DNA from: CAYJDG01 sp964368875
GTDB lineage: Bacteria; Pseudomonadota; Alphaproteobacteria; Micavibrionales; Micavibrionaceae
Direction of reading: 5' to 3'
DNA: 47,664 nt
Assembly (NCBI GenBank): GCA_964368875.1
Contig: CAYJDG010000013.1
Location: 1 to 47,664, forward strand
The first letter of the stretch is position 1, and each line of letters begins with the position of its first letter. The translations under genes and the position numbers were made by a program. The notes below the pieces were generated by a model. It was not told the DNA's origin, made no database searches, and worked only from the letters and a program-made list of their open reading frames with translations. Of this stretch, positions 1-7,244 are shown piece by piece.

Positions 1-261
1 GATCAGTTGGTCATGGATACTTTGGCGAAAGACTTCAACTTCATCCGGTGTCATCGCCGCGATCAACTCAGGTGCATGCTCGATAATTTCTTTGAGGATC
101 GCCCGTGTTTCGGCATGGGGGTCGGCCTTGCCTGTAATCGTCACCTGCGGCAGCGTTTGCTCAGGCAAAATCGGGTCTGGACTCTTTTTTGGTTGCACGG
201 TTGAGGAAGGGGCTATGCTGATTGAGGCCTCGCTGAGATGATAATGCCTGTATCGTACCAA
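1..261 (-). CDS. Partial hypothetical protein, 3' end outside window
   Basis: An open minus-strand frame runs from just after the stop of the 283-1440 gene to the left edge of the window. It reads through a Ser/Pro/Lys-rich stretch and then an acidic helical stretch containing TRAILKEIIEHAPELIAAM. There is no ATG; the only in-frame alternatives are TTG at 259-261 and GTG at 196-198, neither with a clear ribosome binding site, so the start is uncertain. It lies in exactly the same frame as the upstream gene, separated by one TAA, so it could be a separate gene or the disconnected 3' part of one longer gene. No family is recognised. The opposite strand also has a short open frame here, but it lacks any recognisable protein character. 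Confidence 0.45.
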   Translation of the reverse strand, partial: MVRYRHYHLSEASISIAPSSTVQPKKSPDPILPEQTLPQVTITGKADPHAETRAILKEIIEHAPELIAAMTPDEVEVFRQSIHDQLI

Positions 262-282
262 GTTTCTATGCGTTATGCAAAA

Positions 283-1440
283 TTATGGGCACAGGGCCGG
301 CAGACAGCTCGGCTTCTCGGTCACGGGTTGCGGCACCGGCGGCGCGGCATCAGGGGTAGCGGGTTTTTTACCCGGATCGTGCAGCAGGTGGGCATGCGTT
401 TCGTGCGGCTTGGCAAAATAGATAACCATCGCTTCAACTGACACGCCGCCATATTTGCTCATTAAACTTCCGACCGGGTCGAACATCTGAAAGGCGAGAA
501 GCCGCGTCACGAAATCGCGGCGTGGATCGCCCGGTGGTAATTGGTCGAGCGTGTGCACCCAACTGAACTGCGCCAGATGATCGGACTCGTGCAGAATAAG
601 ATTGCGGCTTTGCGCGTAGCTCAGCGTATCGAACTCACCCGGATTGATTGAGATGATGCCCTGTGTTGAGCCGAATTTTATATCTCGAGCAACCGCCCCG
701 ATGCCCGGTAGGTCCGTGCGCACAATGCCACCTTCCGGATAGCCATACACCTGCGCATGAAGTTTATGCTGCGCTTCAATCAGCTTCATTTTTTCATCGG
801 TGGTGACCTTGGCAGGCGAGTCCTGCCATCGTGCCCGGATATCGGCCAGTTCAGGATTATCCTTGAATAAAACGGCTTCTTTTTTGAGAAACTCCAGCTC
901 GCGCGCCACCTGCCAGTTCGCAAGCTCCGGCGAGAATGATAGCGTCCGGCGGGCATCGGCCTGCACCGGGGCGATGATGCCCATGTCAGCGTGATCGTAG
1001 CCGAGCGCAATACGAAAGCGCTGTTCATTGAGATATTTATGATCACCGCCTTGGAATTCCTCGGTCAGATTGGCGCTCATCGCCAGCAGCAGCTCAATGC
1101 GAAAACTGTCCGGCAGTGCGACGATGTCGTCCTTGCTCATGCCGCGCGTCACATTGGCGATGACTTTTTCGAGAGGCATGTCTGGGTTGCGCCAGGATTC
1201 GTGCTGAATTTTTAGGAGAGTCTGATGGACCAGCTGCGCCTGCGCGTCGGATTTGGTATCGGAAAAACGGCTTTGAATGAAATTGCGGTCGTAGTCAGGA
1301 AGGCGGGGTGTGAGCATACCTTCCACCCGGGCACGGGCATCGGCGGCAAATTCAAAGGCTTTTAGCAGGGTCGCTTCGGAATAGCTTTCATCGACAGCAC
1401 CGTAGAGCTTCTCCAGCCTTTCAAGTTCCTGCTCGTCCAC
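283..1440 (-). CDS. Putative HExxH zinc metallopeptidase-like protein
   Basis: A 385-residue protein with no signal peptide and no obvious membrane segment. The N-terminal half is charged and helical (starts MDEQELERLEKLYGAV). The only strong motif is LILHESDHLAQF near residue 287, which fits the HExxH zinc-binding signature of zincins, with the Glu as the potential catalytic base. A third zinc ligand cannot be assigned by eye. The last 35 residues are rich in Pro and Ala. The ATG lies 145 bp from the lolA start on the other strand, so the two genes diverge. Function beyond a possible metal-dependent peptidase is not supported; HExxH can occur by chance, though here it sits in a hydrophobic helical context typical of real sites. 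Confidence 0.65.
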   Translation of the reverse strand: MDEQELERLEKLYGAVDESYSEATLLKAFEFAADARARVEGMLTPRLPDYDRNFIQSRFSDTKSDAQAQLVHQTLLKIQHESWRNPDMPLEKVIANVTRGMSKDDIVALPDSFRIELLLAMSANLTEEFQGGDHKYLNEQRFRIALGYDHADMGIIAPVQADARRTLSFSPELANWQVARELEFLKKEAVLFKDNPELADIRARWQDSPAKVTTDEKMKLIEAQHKLHAQVYGYPEGGIVRTDLPGIGAVARDIKFGSTQGIISINPGEFDTLSYAQSRNLILHESDHLAQFSWVHTLDQLPPGDPRRDFVTRLLAFQMFDPVGSLMSKYGGVSVEAMVIYFAKPHETHAHLLHDPGKKPATPDAAPPVPQPVTEKPSCLPALCP

Positions 1441-1585
1441 AGCCTGTCCTTAAGTTATGTTAACTGCTCAACTCTACCATACCCCTGAGCGGGAATTCAA
1501 ATTCACCCGTTTCCTGCAACTCTCTGTCGCAAAACGTAGTGATCCCGGGCTTTCCCTGCTGGCCAGAAAGCCTTATGTAAGTCTG

Positions 1586-2245
1586 ATGAAACATTCGATC
1601 CTTTTAGGCGCTGCCTTATTGTCCCTGTTCCAGACCCCGGCCCGCGCCGAAACGTCTGCCCCTGTCGTTCCTGTCGTGCCGATGACTCAGGTCACGCCGG
1701 TCGAGCGTCCGCCGGAAATCGACCTCGCCGAGAGTTATTTCCGCTCGCTGAAAACCATGAAAGCCCGCTTCATCCAGACCACCGCCGATGGGTCGCAGAT
1801 GCGCGGCACATTTTATCTGAACCGTCCCGGCAAACTGCGCTTTCAATATGATCCGCCAGCCAAAGATTTTATCGTCGCCGATGGCCTGTTCATTTATTTC
1901 TACGACGGGCAACTTGGCCAGCAGACCAACGCTCCCATCAGCCAAACTCTCGCCGATTTTTTGCTCCGCAAGGAACTGCGTCTTGGCGGCGATCTGAAAG
2001 TCACGCGCATCATGCATGCGGGCGGGTTGCTGCAAATGACGATCATCCAGCGCAATGAACCCAACGCCGGATCGATCACGCTCGGCTTCCGCGAAAAACC
2101 GTTTTTTGAAATCAAGAAATGGCGCGTGAAAGATGCGCAGGGCGCGATCACCGAAATCGAGCTTTTCGATGTCGTTGCCGGGGGCAAGCTAGACAAGGAC
2201 CTTTTCACCTATCACGATCCGCAGGGCAAAGGCCTCAACAAATAA
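1586..2245 (+). CDS. lolA: Outer-membrane lipoprotein carrier protein LolA
   Basis: LolA is the periplasmic chaperone that takes lipoproteins from LolCDE to the outer membrane. The chosen ATG gives 219 residues starting with MKHSILLGAALLSLF, a classical Sec signal peptide ending near ARAE; the frame is open further upstream to 1457 but that extension would bury the signal peptide. The mature part contains LAESYFRSLKTMKARFIQT, then GTFYLNRPGKLRFQYDPP and a FIVADGLFIYFYD strand, the usual half-barrel sequence pattern of LolA. In many Alphaproteobacteria lolA follows ftsK; here it follows a divergent unknown gene. The next gene starts 11 bp downstream, so lolA, the reductase and recR form one transcription unit. 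Confidence 0.88.
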   Translation: MKHSILLGAALLSLFQTPARAETSAPVVPVVPMTQVTPVERPPEIDLAESYFRSLKTMKARFIQTTADGSQMRGTFYLNRPGKLRFQYDPPAKDFIVADGLFIYFYDGQLGQQTNAPISQTLADFLLRKELRLGGDLKVTRIMHAGGLLQMTIIQRNEPNAGSITLGFREKPFFEIKKWRVKDAQGAITEIELFDVVAGGKLDKDLFTYHDPQGKGLNK

Positions 2246-2256
2246 GGCCACACGCG

Positions 2257-2994
2257 ATGTCAAAAATTTTTCAGACGCGCGTCGCCGTGATCGAGGATTA
2301 TCCCGCAGCACGGCTGCGCCGGATTGTATTGAAACCCTTGGTCTTGGGGGCGCTGCCTGCCTACCGCGCCGGGCAATATGCCATGCTAACTTTTCCCGGA
2401 TTTTCGCCGCGCCCGTTTTCCATCGGCAATGCGCCTGGTCACGATTTTCTTGAGTTTCATATCCGCCAGACAGGCGGCGAAGCGAGTGCCTACGCGACGA
2501 CCAGTCTTAAGGTTGGCGACATCCTTGATCTCACCGCCCCGTTTGGTGAGTGCCAATACGTGCAGGATTGCAACCGCCCGGGTATCGCCGTTGCCGGCGG
2601 CTCGGGTTTGGCCTGCATGAAAGCCATCACCGAAGAGGCGCTTGCCGATCAAAACCGCAGCGCGCCCTTCTATCTATATTTCGGCGCACGTACGGCCAAA
2701 GACGTCTATCTTGATCAGACCTTCCGCGATCTGGCGGAAACGGATTCCCGGTTTCACTATATCCCGGTGCTGTCCGAAGAAACGATCTCGGGCTACAGGC
2801 AGGGATTGGTCGGGGATGTGATGGCGGGAGATTTTCCTGATTTGCAGGGATACCGCATTTATGGGGCCGGACCTGTGGAAATGATGCGCCATCTGACTGA
2901 TCTGGCATTGGCGCACGGGGCCTTAGAAGCGCATATTCATACCGACCTGCAACAGCCGAAAACCCCGGCTCCGGAAAGCGACACCGCCCGATGA
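2257..2994 (+). CDS. FAD/NAD(P)-binding oxidoreductase (flavin reductase / ferredoxin reductase family)
   Basis: A 245-residue FNR-superfamily protein. The FAD-binding motif is RPFSIGNAP, followed by a short FAD domain, the NAD(P)-binding GGSGLACMKAI turn and the C-terminal YGAGPVEMMRHL segment that closes the nicotinamide site. No 2Fe-2S cysteine cluster is present, so it is a stand-alone flavin/NAD(P)H reductase of the Fre/UbiB-like type rather than a complete oxygenase reductase. Its electron acceptor cannot be told from sequence. The ATG is 11 bp after lolA; the frame extends upstream inside lolA but that part is a shadow. Its stop overlaps the recR start by ATGA, suggesting translational coupling. 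Confidence 0.8.
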   Translation: MSKIFQTRVAVIEDYPAARLRRIVLKPLVLGALPAYRAGQYAMLTFPGFSPRPFSIGNAPGHDFLEFHIRQTGGEASAYATTSLKVGDILDLTAPFGECQYVQDCNRPGIAVAGGSGLACMKAITEEALADQNRSAPFYLYFGARTAKDVYLDQTFRDLAETDSRFHYIPVLSEETISGYRQGLVGDVMAGDFPDLQGYRIYGAGPVEMMRHLTDLALAHGALEAHIHTDLQQPKTPAPESDTAR

Positions 2995-3436
2995 AAGTTA
3001 CCGATCATCCGCTCGATCATCTCATCCGCCAATTGGCCGGGTTGCCCGGTCTTGGACCTCGCTCCGCCCGCCGTGTGGCGCTGCATCTGATCAACCGCCG
3101 CGATGATGTGATGCTGCCGTTGGCGCGCACCATTGAGGCGACCGCGCAGACTATTAAAATCTGCGCGACCTGCGGCAATCTCGATCACAGCGACCCCTGC
3201 CGCATCTGCACGGATTCTTCGCGCGACCGCCGAATTATCTGCGTCGTCGCAACCGTCGCCGATCTGTGGGCGATTGAACGCACCGGGGGCTACCGCGGGC
3301 TTTATCATATATTGGGCGGGGTTTTATCCGCGCTCGATGGCATCCGCCCGGAAGATTTACGCCTGCCGCAGCTGGTTGCGCGCGTGACCGAGGCACAGCC
3401 ACAGGAGCTGATCCTTGCGCTCGCAGCCACCGTTGA
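2991..3436 (+). CDS. recR: Recombination mediator protein RecR, truncated by assembly gap
   Basis: RecR works with RecF/RecO to load RecA at gaps. The visible 148 residues contain the helix-hairpin-helix region (LIRQLAGLPGLGPRSARRVA), the four-cysteine zinc finger CATCGNLDHSDPCRIC and the start of the Toprim domain (RIICVVATVADLWAIERTGGYRGLYHILGG). The usual length is about 200 residues, so roughly the last quarter is hidden behind the N run that begins at 3437. Translation is coupled to the upstream reductase by a 4-bp overlap. In many bacteria recR follows dnaX-ybaB; here it instead ends a lolA-reductase operon. Confidence 0.92.
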
Positions 3437-3536
3437 NNNNNNNNNNNNNNNNNNNNNNNNNNNNNNNNNNNNNNNNNNNNNNNNNNNNNNNNNNNNNNNN
3501 NNNNNNNNNNNNNNNNNNNNNNNNNNNNNNNNNNNN
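3437..3536. other. Assembly gap (100 N)
   Basis: Exactly one hundred consecutive N. This is the conventional placeholder for a scaffold gap of unknown size, so the distance between recR and the phage-like gene is not known, and the join itself rests on linkage evidence not visible here. Confidence 0.99.
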
Positions 3537-3826
3537 AGCGCCGCGATATAGGTCGACTGGGCGGCTTCTTCGCCGCCGATGGCGAGATCCATGTAGATGT
3601 TGGCAGGGAGATAATGGTCGGTGACGGTTGCGGTGACGCTCGCGCCGCCGCAGCGCAGATAGACCGGGCCGGTGGCATAGACACTGACGACACGGGTGCC
3701 TGAATCGAACGCGGTCGTATTGCGCACCGAGGTTCCGGTCACAGTCAGTTTATGAGCCCCGCCGTCGCGGAGGCGAAGCGCTGGGATCGGGGTGTTGTTG
3801 TCATCGGTTGGCAGAATGGTCGGCAT
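3537..3826 (-). CDS. Partial phage/GTA-like structural protein (hypothetical)
   Basis: Ninety-six residues are visible before the frame enters the gap. The ATG at 3826 is supported by an AAGGAG ribosome binding site 6 bp upstream; a longer frame exists but would start before this site. The protein is beta-rich and contains PALRLRDGGAHKLTVTG, RVVSVYATGPVYLRCGG and TDHYLPANIYMDLAIGG. From memory this resembles small proteins encoded in tail or late modules of alphaproteobacterial prophages and gene transfer agents, but no match could be checked. It sits directly downstream of a LexA-type operator and promoter and of a terminator hairpin, which is compatible with a damage-controlled phage-derived locus. 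Confidence 0.6.
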
Positions 3827-3853
3827 GGGAAACTCCTTCATAAAAAATGGGTC

Positions 3854-3894
3854 AAAAAAAGGCCGCCCACCGGAACAGGAGACCCGGGGGCGGC
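3854..3894 (-). terminator. Rho-independent terminator (minus strand)
   Basis: Read on the minus strand, an arm at 3894-3884 pairs with 3873-3862: seven GC-rich pairs, one bulged base (3869) and four more pairs around a 10-nt loop, followed immediately by seven T (3860-3854). It lies between the minus-strand promoter at 3950-3978 and the phage-like gene start at 3826, so it would end a transcript of about 90 nt or act as an attenuator for that gene. Confidence 0.8.
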
Positions 3895-3943
3895 GCAAAT
3901 TGAGGTTTGGGAACCAGATGTCAGAGCCTCTTCAGGCTTTGAT
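3854..3943 (-). ncRNA. Candidate short terminated transcript / leader RNA
   Basis: Inferred from a promoter whose start point would be near 3943 and a strong terminator ending near 3854. The transcript of about 90 nt would contain a small hairpin (arms 3938-3934 and 3929-3925 closing a GAAG tetraloop) and then the terminator stem. No convincing open reading frame with a ribosome binding site lies inside it. It could be an independent small RNA or an attenuated leader of the phage-like gene 28 bp further on. No known RNA family is recognised. Confidence 0.4.
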
Positions 3944-4002
3944 GTTCGTAATATGTTCTATATTTGTTCATCTGTCAAGCGGATTTTGTTCTAACTATGT
4001 TC
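3944..4002. promoter_or_regulatory. Phased GTTC direct repeats, LexA-type SOS operator array
   Basis: GTTC occurs at 3944, 3955, 3966, 3988 and 3999. Neighbouring copies are separated by exactly 7 bp (period 11 bp), with one position in the phase (3977) missing. GTTC-N7-GTTC is the established LexA box of Alphaproteobacteria, so the block holds three overlapping or adjacent boxes (3944-3958, 3955-3969, 3988-4002). The first two overlap the -10 region and spacer of the minus-strand promoter, the position expected for repression. Another phage-type regulator using the same repeat cannot be excluded. Confidence 0.75.
3950..3978 (-). promoter_or_regulatory. Sigma-70-type promoter on the minus strand
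   Basis: A perfect -35 TTGACA (3978-3973), a 17-bp spacer and a -10 CATATT (3955-3950) read leftward, with a start point expected near 3943. The GTTC repeats cover the spacer, the -10 and the start point, so the promoter would be silent when the repeat-binding repressor is present. Confidence 0.65.
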
Positions 4003-4052
4003 TTTTTTACAAAAATTCTGCGCAGCCTGGCCTTTAAGGGCTATAAATCCCC

Positions 4053-4496
4053 ATGACCTTTTCCCCTGCTCAGACACTGTTTGCGAAGCTGCCTGGGTTA
4101 TGGCGGCTAGAGCGCACCATTCCCGGCCAGGGGCGGCTTGAGGGCCATGTCACCTTTCTGCCGCAAGCGGACGGGCAGTTGCTTTACCGTGAGGAAGGCG
4201 AACTCAGCCTTGAAAATACTCCGGCAGTGCTCACGAGCGCGCGCACCTATCTCTATGCCCTGCAGGAGAACCGCCTACTGATATTTTATAACGACCCGCA
4301 CCGCGCGGGCGATCTGATGCATGAACTGGTTTTAAGCGAGGCTGGCGCGGCAGAGCATACCCATGTATGCAGCGAAGACCGCTATACCCTGACCTTACGC
4401 GAAGACGGGGAAGCCACCCTGCGCATGACTTACCGCGTCAGCGGCCCGCACAAAAATTATGAGATGTATTCGGTGCTTACGCGCGTGAATCCGTGA
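4053..4496 (+). CDS. DUF6314 family protein
   Basis: A 147-residue soluble protein beginning MTFSPAQTLFAKLPGLWRLER, with a lipocalin-like series of short strands: GRLEGHVTFLPQADGQLLYREEGEL, YLYALQENRLLIFYNDP and a final TLRMTYRVSGPHKNYEMYSVLTR. This matches my recollection of DUF6314, a small family common in Alphaproteobacteria with no assigned function. It stands alone on the plus strand; its 3' end overlaps the convergent polysaccharide gene by 20 bp (4477-4496). The GTTC repeats lie 51 bp upstream, so regulation in this direction is possible, although the better promoter points the other way. Confidence 0.7.
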   Translation: MTFSPAQTLFAKLPGLWRLERTIPGQGRLEGHVTFLPQADGQLLYREEGELSLENTPAVLTSARTYLYALQENRLLIFYNDPHRAGDLMHELVLSEAGAAEHTHVCSEDRYTLTLREDGEATLRMTYRVSGPHKNYEMYSVLTRVNP

Positions 4497-6138
4497 GCAC
4501 GGGCGACAGCGACGTATAGCCAAAGCCGGAGAACAGTTTAAGGCCGCGCAACAGCGCGCCGCGATCCGTCTTACGCGTATCTGCGACGAACAGGGTGTGA
4601 TCCGATTCGTTGGCAAGCAGTGAGGCATCCGCCGCGCTCAGGCACCCCGGCGCACAGATCACCACGAGCTCATAGCCCTGCCGCAAATAACTCATCAGCT
4701 TGGTCATCTTGACCGACCCGATCAGATCTGGCGCGGTGTTGGGCACGCTTTGCGCAAAAATAACATGCATGCCGGAGGGGTCTTTTTTCCAGACGATCTG
4801 TTCCAGATGCGTTTGCCCGGTGAGGTAATCAACGAGACTCGGTGTGTTCGAAGCCTCTAGCAAGGTATGGATTTGTGGTGAGCGCAAATCGGCATCCACC
4901 AGCAAAACTTTTTCATCGGCGCGGGCGGCCAGACGGGCCAGCCAAATAGCGAGGCGCGCGCGGTCTTCATCATCCTGCGCCGAGGTCACAGTGATGATCT
5001 TGAGCGCCCGCCCTTCCTTGTCGCCGATAAGTTTGAGCGAGGCGCGTAAAGAACGAACCGCTTCAGACGTGGCGGAGGCGGGTTTTTGCAACACGTGCCC
5101 CGCCCCGGCAAGGCCGGAGCCATCGCGCAGAGGGACCGGCCCGGCGCAGGTCTGCCCGGTGAGCGTTTCAAAATTCTTGATGTTGCCAATTTTGCGTTCG
5201 AGCTTTTCATTGATCACAGCCAGCAGCAACCCAAGGATCAGGCCGATAAACGAGGCTACGCCGTAACTCCATGGCGGCAGTGTGTGCAGCGGTGTCGCCG
5301 GAGCATTGGCCGCGGAGACAAGTTTTGCACCTTCCTGCGCGGGGGCTGCCCGGCTTTTTACTGCAGCCAGCGCCGCCAGTTCCTGCCGGGTCGCCGCAAT
5401 TTCGTCCTGCACGGCTTTAAGGCGGTCAGGGGTGGTTGGCGCGGAGGGGTTTACAGCGGGGAGGCCTGCGATTTTTTCTTCGATCTCGCGCATGCGCGGA
5501 TGCTTGGGGCCGTAGCGTTTAGAAAGTTCGGCGCGTTCTGCCTCAAGCGCAGCGCGGTCAGGCGCTGGCGCGGTCTGCAAACTGCCAAGCGTTTCTTCTG
5601 CCTGTGTCAGGCGGGTTTGCAGGGTTACGATTGCTGCGCTCTGATCAGGCGCAGCTGCGGGTTTTGCGCGGTCGGCGATGTAAAGACCTGCGAGCGTATT
5701 GGCGATCAGCGCCGCCTTTTCCGGGTCGCTCGATACGTAGGATACGAGCAGCACATAAGATCCGCTCACGGGCTCGATGCTGAGGCGTCTTTGGAATTCT
5801 TCGCGCACGGCGGCTGGCACGGCGGCAACATTGACCGAGAGCGCATGAAATTTTCCGGCAGGTGCGGCAACCCCGGTGAGTTCCGGATCGTTTTCGAGTT
5901 TAAGTTCACTGATGGTGCGGCTGGCGAGTTCGGATGAGCGCAGCACCTCGGCTTCGGTCAGAAGCGCGGGCATGGTAAAGCGCGAGGCATCGATGGTGAT
6001 ACGCGCCTGCGCGCGATAGGCTGGCGGCAACAAATAGCGCACGCCGAATACACCGATCAGGGTCAGGAGAATGGTCGCCAGCACCACCCATTTCTGGCGC
6101 GCCAGAGCTGCGCCTAAACTGTCTGAGTACGCGTGCAT
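4477..6138 (-). CDS. GumC/Wzz-type polysaccharide co-polymerase with degenerate BY-kinase-like domain
   Basis: A 553-residue inner-membrane protein. Residues about 17-36 form the first membrane segment, followed by a periplasmic Wzz domain (YRAQARITIDASRF), a helical region with coiled-coil character (LQTRLTQAEETLGSLQ, RYGPKHPRMREIEEKI) and a second membrane segment near residue 290 (WSYGVASFIGLILGLLLAV). The C-terminal domain resembles bacterial tyrosine kinases: the Walker A' strand VLLVDADLRSP is kept, but the expected P-loop is replaced by TSAQDDEDRARLA with no GKT/S, and there is no Tyr cluster at the end. It is therefore probably not a working kinase but a chain-length or export regulator. 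Its ATG directly follows the TAA of the export gene, so they are co-translated. Confidence 0.8.
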   Translation of the reverse strand: MHAYSDSLGAALARQKWVVLATILLTLIGVFGVRYLLPPAYRAQARITIDASRFTMPALLTEAEVLRSSELASRTISELKLENDPELTGVAAPAGKFHALSVNVAAVPAAVREEFQRRLSIEPVSGSYVLLVSYVSSDPEKAALIANTLAGLYIADRAKPAAAPDQSAAIVTLQTRLTQAEETLGSLQTAPAPDRAALEAERAELSKRYGPKHPRMREIEEKIAGLPAVNPSAPTTPDRLKAVQDEIAATRQELAALAAVKSRAAPAQEGAKLVSAANAPATPLHTLPPWSYGVASFIGLILGLLLAVINEKLERKIGNIKNFETLTGQTCAGPVPLRDGSGLAGAGHVLQKPASATSEAVRSLRASLKLIGDKEGRALKIITVTSAQDDEDRARLAIWLARLAARADEKVLLVDADLRSPQIHTLLEASNTPSLVDYLTGQTHLEQIVWKKDPSGMHVIFAQSVPNTAPDLIGSVKMTKLMSYLRQGYELVVICAPGCLSAADASLLANESDHTLFVADTRKTDRGALLRGLKLFSGFGYTSLSPVLTDSRA

Positions 6139-6762
6139 TTACGGGCCTGCCCCGGCGGTCACGGTGATCACCGGTTTGACCAGATAGCCGTCGCTGTAGC
6201 GCGCGGTGAGGAGGCTGCGCACAGCAGCGGGTGTTTTGCCAGCCACGCCCACGGCCCCCAGCAACGGCAGGGTGATCGTGCCGTCCTTGGCAACGACATA
6301 GGTGCCAGAGAGATCAGGTTCATTCGCGACCGTGACCAGCAGAGACTCTTCGACCGCAATCATATCTTTGGGCAGTTCCTTGCGCGGCTCCTTGATCACA
6401 GGGGCAACAGCGGCGACTGGTTTGACATTTTTGACCGGAGCGGATGTGGCAGCTTTTTTAGGCGCGACATCGAGCGGCGGCCTAGGCTTTGGCTCGTCCT
6501 TCGGCATAGGTGTCAGGAGATGATTGGGACTGATCACAGGGGCGAGTTCCGGGCCTTCTTCAAAGGTCTGCACCTGCACCCGTTCCTCGATGACCTCTTC
6601 GGTGATTTTATCTTCAAGGCCGACCGGGGGTGCGTCTGCAGGCGCGGGACTGGTCAGCGTCCGGTCAAATCCCAGCAGGTCGACATCCGCCGCCCGGGCT
6701 GATTGACAGACTGAGGGGGCGGTGCTGATCAGACAGGCGAGAGCAAAAAGGCAAAAACGCAT
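6139..6762 (-). CDS. GumB/Wza-like polysaccharide export protein
   Basis: A 207-residue exported protein. The start at 6762 gives MRFCLFALACLISTAPS followed by Ala-rich cleavage region, a signal peptide; a frame extension to 6822 has no such feature. After a long Pro/Lys/Ala-rich linker (residues about 30-125) comes a poly-export domain: EESLLVTVANEPDLSGTYVV, DGTITLPLLGAVGVAGKTPA and the last strand PVITVTAG. It stops there, so it has the short GumB-like form (about 200 residues) rather than the 380-residue Wza. Together with the next gene it forms a GumB/GumC export pair, but no glycosyltransferase or polymerase is near. Confidence 0.75.
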   Translation of the reverse strand: MRFCLFALACLISTAPSVCQSARAADVDLLGFDRTLTSPAPADAPPVGLEDKITEEVIEERVQVQTFEEGPELAPVISPNHLLTPMPKDEPKPRPPLDVAPKKAATSAPVKNVKPVAAVAPVIKEPRKELPKDMIAVEESLLVTVANEPDLSGTYVVAKDGTITLPLLGAVGVAGKTPAAVRSLLTARYSDGYLVKPVITVTAGAGP

Positions 6763-6814
6763 CCTAGATATAGACAACGCGGCTCCCCGTCTGTCAATCC
6801 GCCCGCAAGCGGCG

Positions 6815-7204
6815 TCAGGCACCTTTCCCCGGCGGGTCGAGCAAGGACTGGTTCAGGGTTTTGTGCAGGCTCTGATAGGCCTGAATGGTGACCTCGCCTA
6901 AGCTGTCGATCGGCACGAACCCGTATCCGGTTTCGGGGCCTGCGTACTCTCCGTTCACGAAATCGTACTGGGCGACCGTTCCGGCGACCGGATCGACCTG
7001 ATCGACCATCCACACGCCATCATTGGTGCAGGCATGGACGACAAAGCCGGGAATGGCGGACGGATCGGTATTGAGCGCGCGCATGCAGGCTCTGGCCTCG
7101 GCGACACCGGGGCGTTGCTGAACCTCGGACGTGGTCAGGCAGCCGCTCAGCAGGGAGGCGGCAACAAAGCTGAAAAAAAGGGAAAGAAAACGACGCACCA
7201 TCAT
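6815..7204 (-). CDS. Putative lipoprotein
   Basis: About 129 residues from the ATG pair at 7199-7204. The N terminus VRRFLSLFFSFVAASLLSGC is a lipoprotein signal with lipobox LSGC. The mature part is small and has two further cysteines (ARACMRAL and VVHACTNDG), which could form a disulfide in the periplasm. No family is recognised. The stop lies 52 bp before the GumB-like start, on the same strand, so it is probably co-transcribed with the export pair. The third ATG-like choice (7219) adds five residues and cannot be ruled out. Confidence 0.65.
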   Translation of the reverse strand: MMVRRFLSLFFSFVAASLLSGCLTTSEVQQRPGVAEARACMRALNTDPSAIPGFVVHACTNDGVWMVDQVDPVAGTVAQYDFVNGEYAGPETGYGFVPIDSLGEVTIQAYQSLHKTLNQSLLDPPGKGA

Positions 7205-7244
7205 GTGAGCATGGCGCAATGCGGCGAATGTTCAAGAGAGAAAT

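Noticed and set aside
5086..5937. 283-residue plus-strand frame inside the GumC-like gene
   Set aside because: Shadow of the minus-strand gene; rich in Arg, Gly, Cys with no domain.
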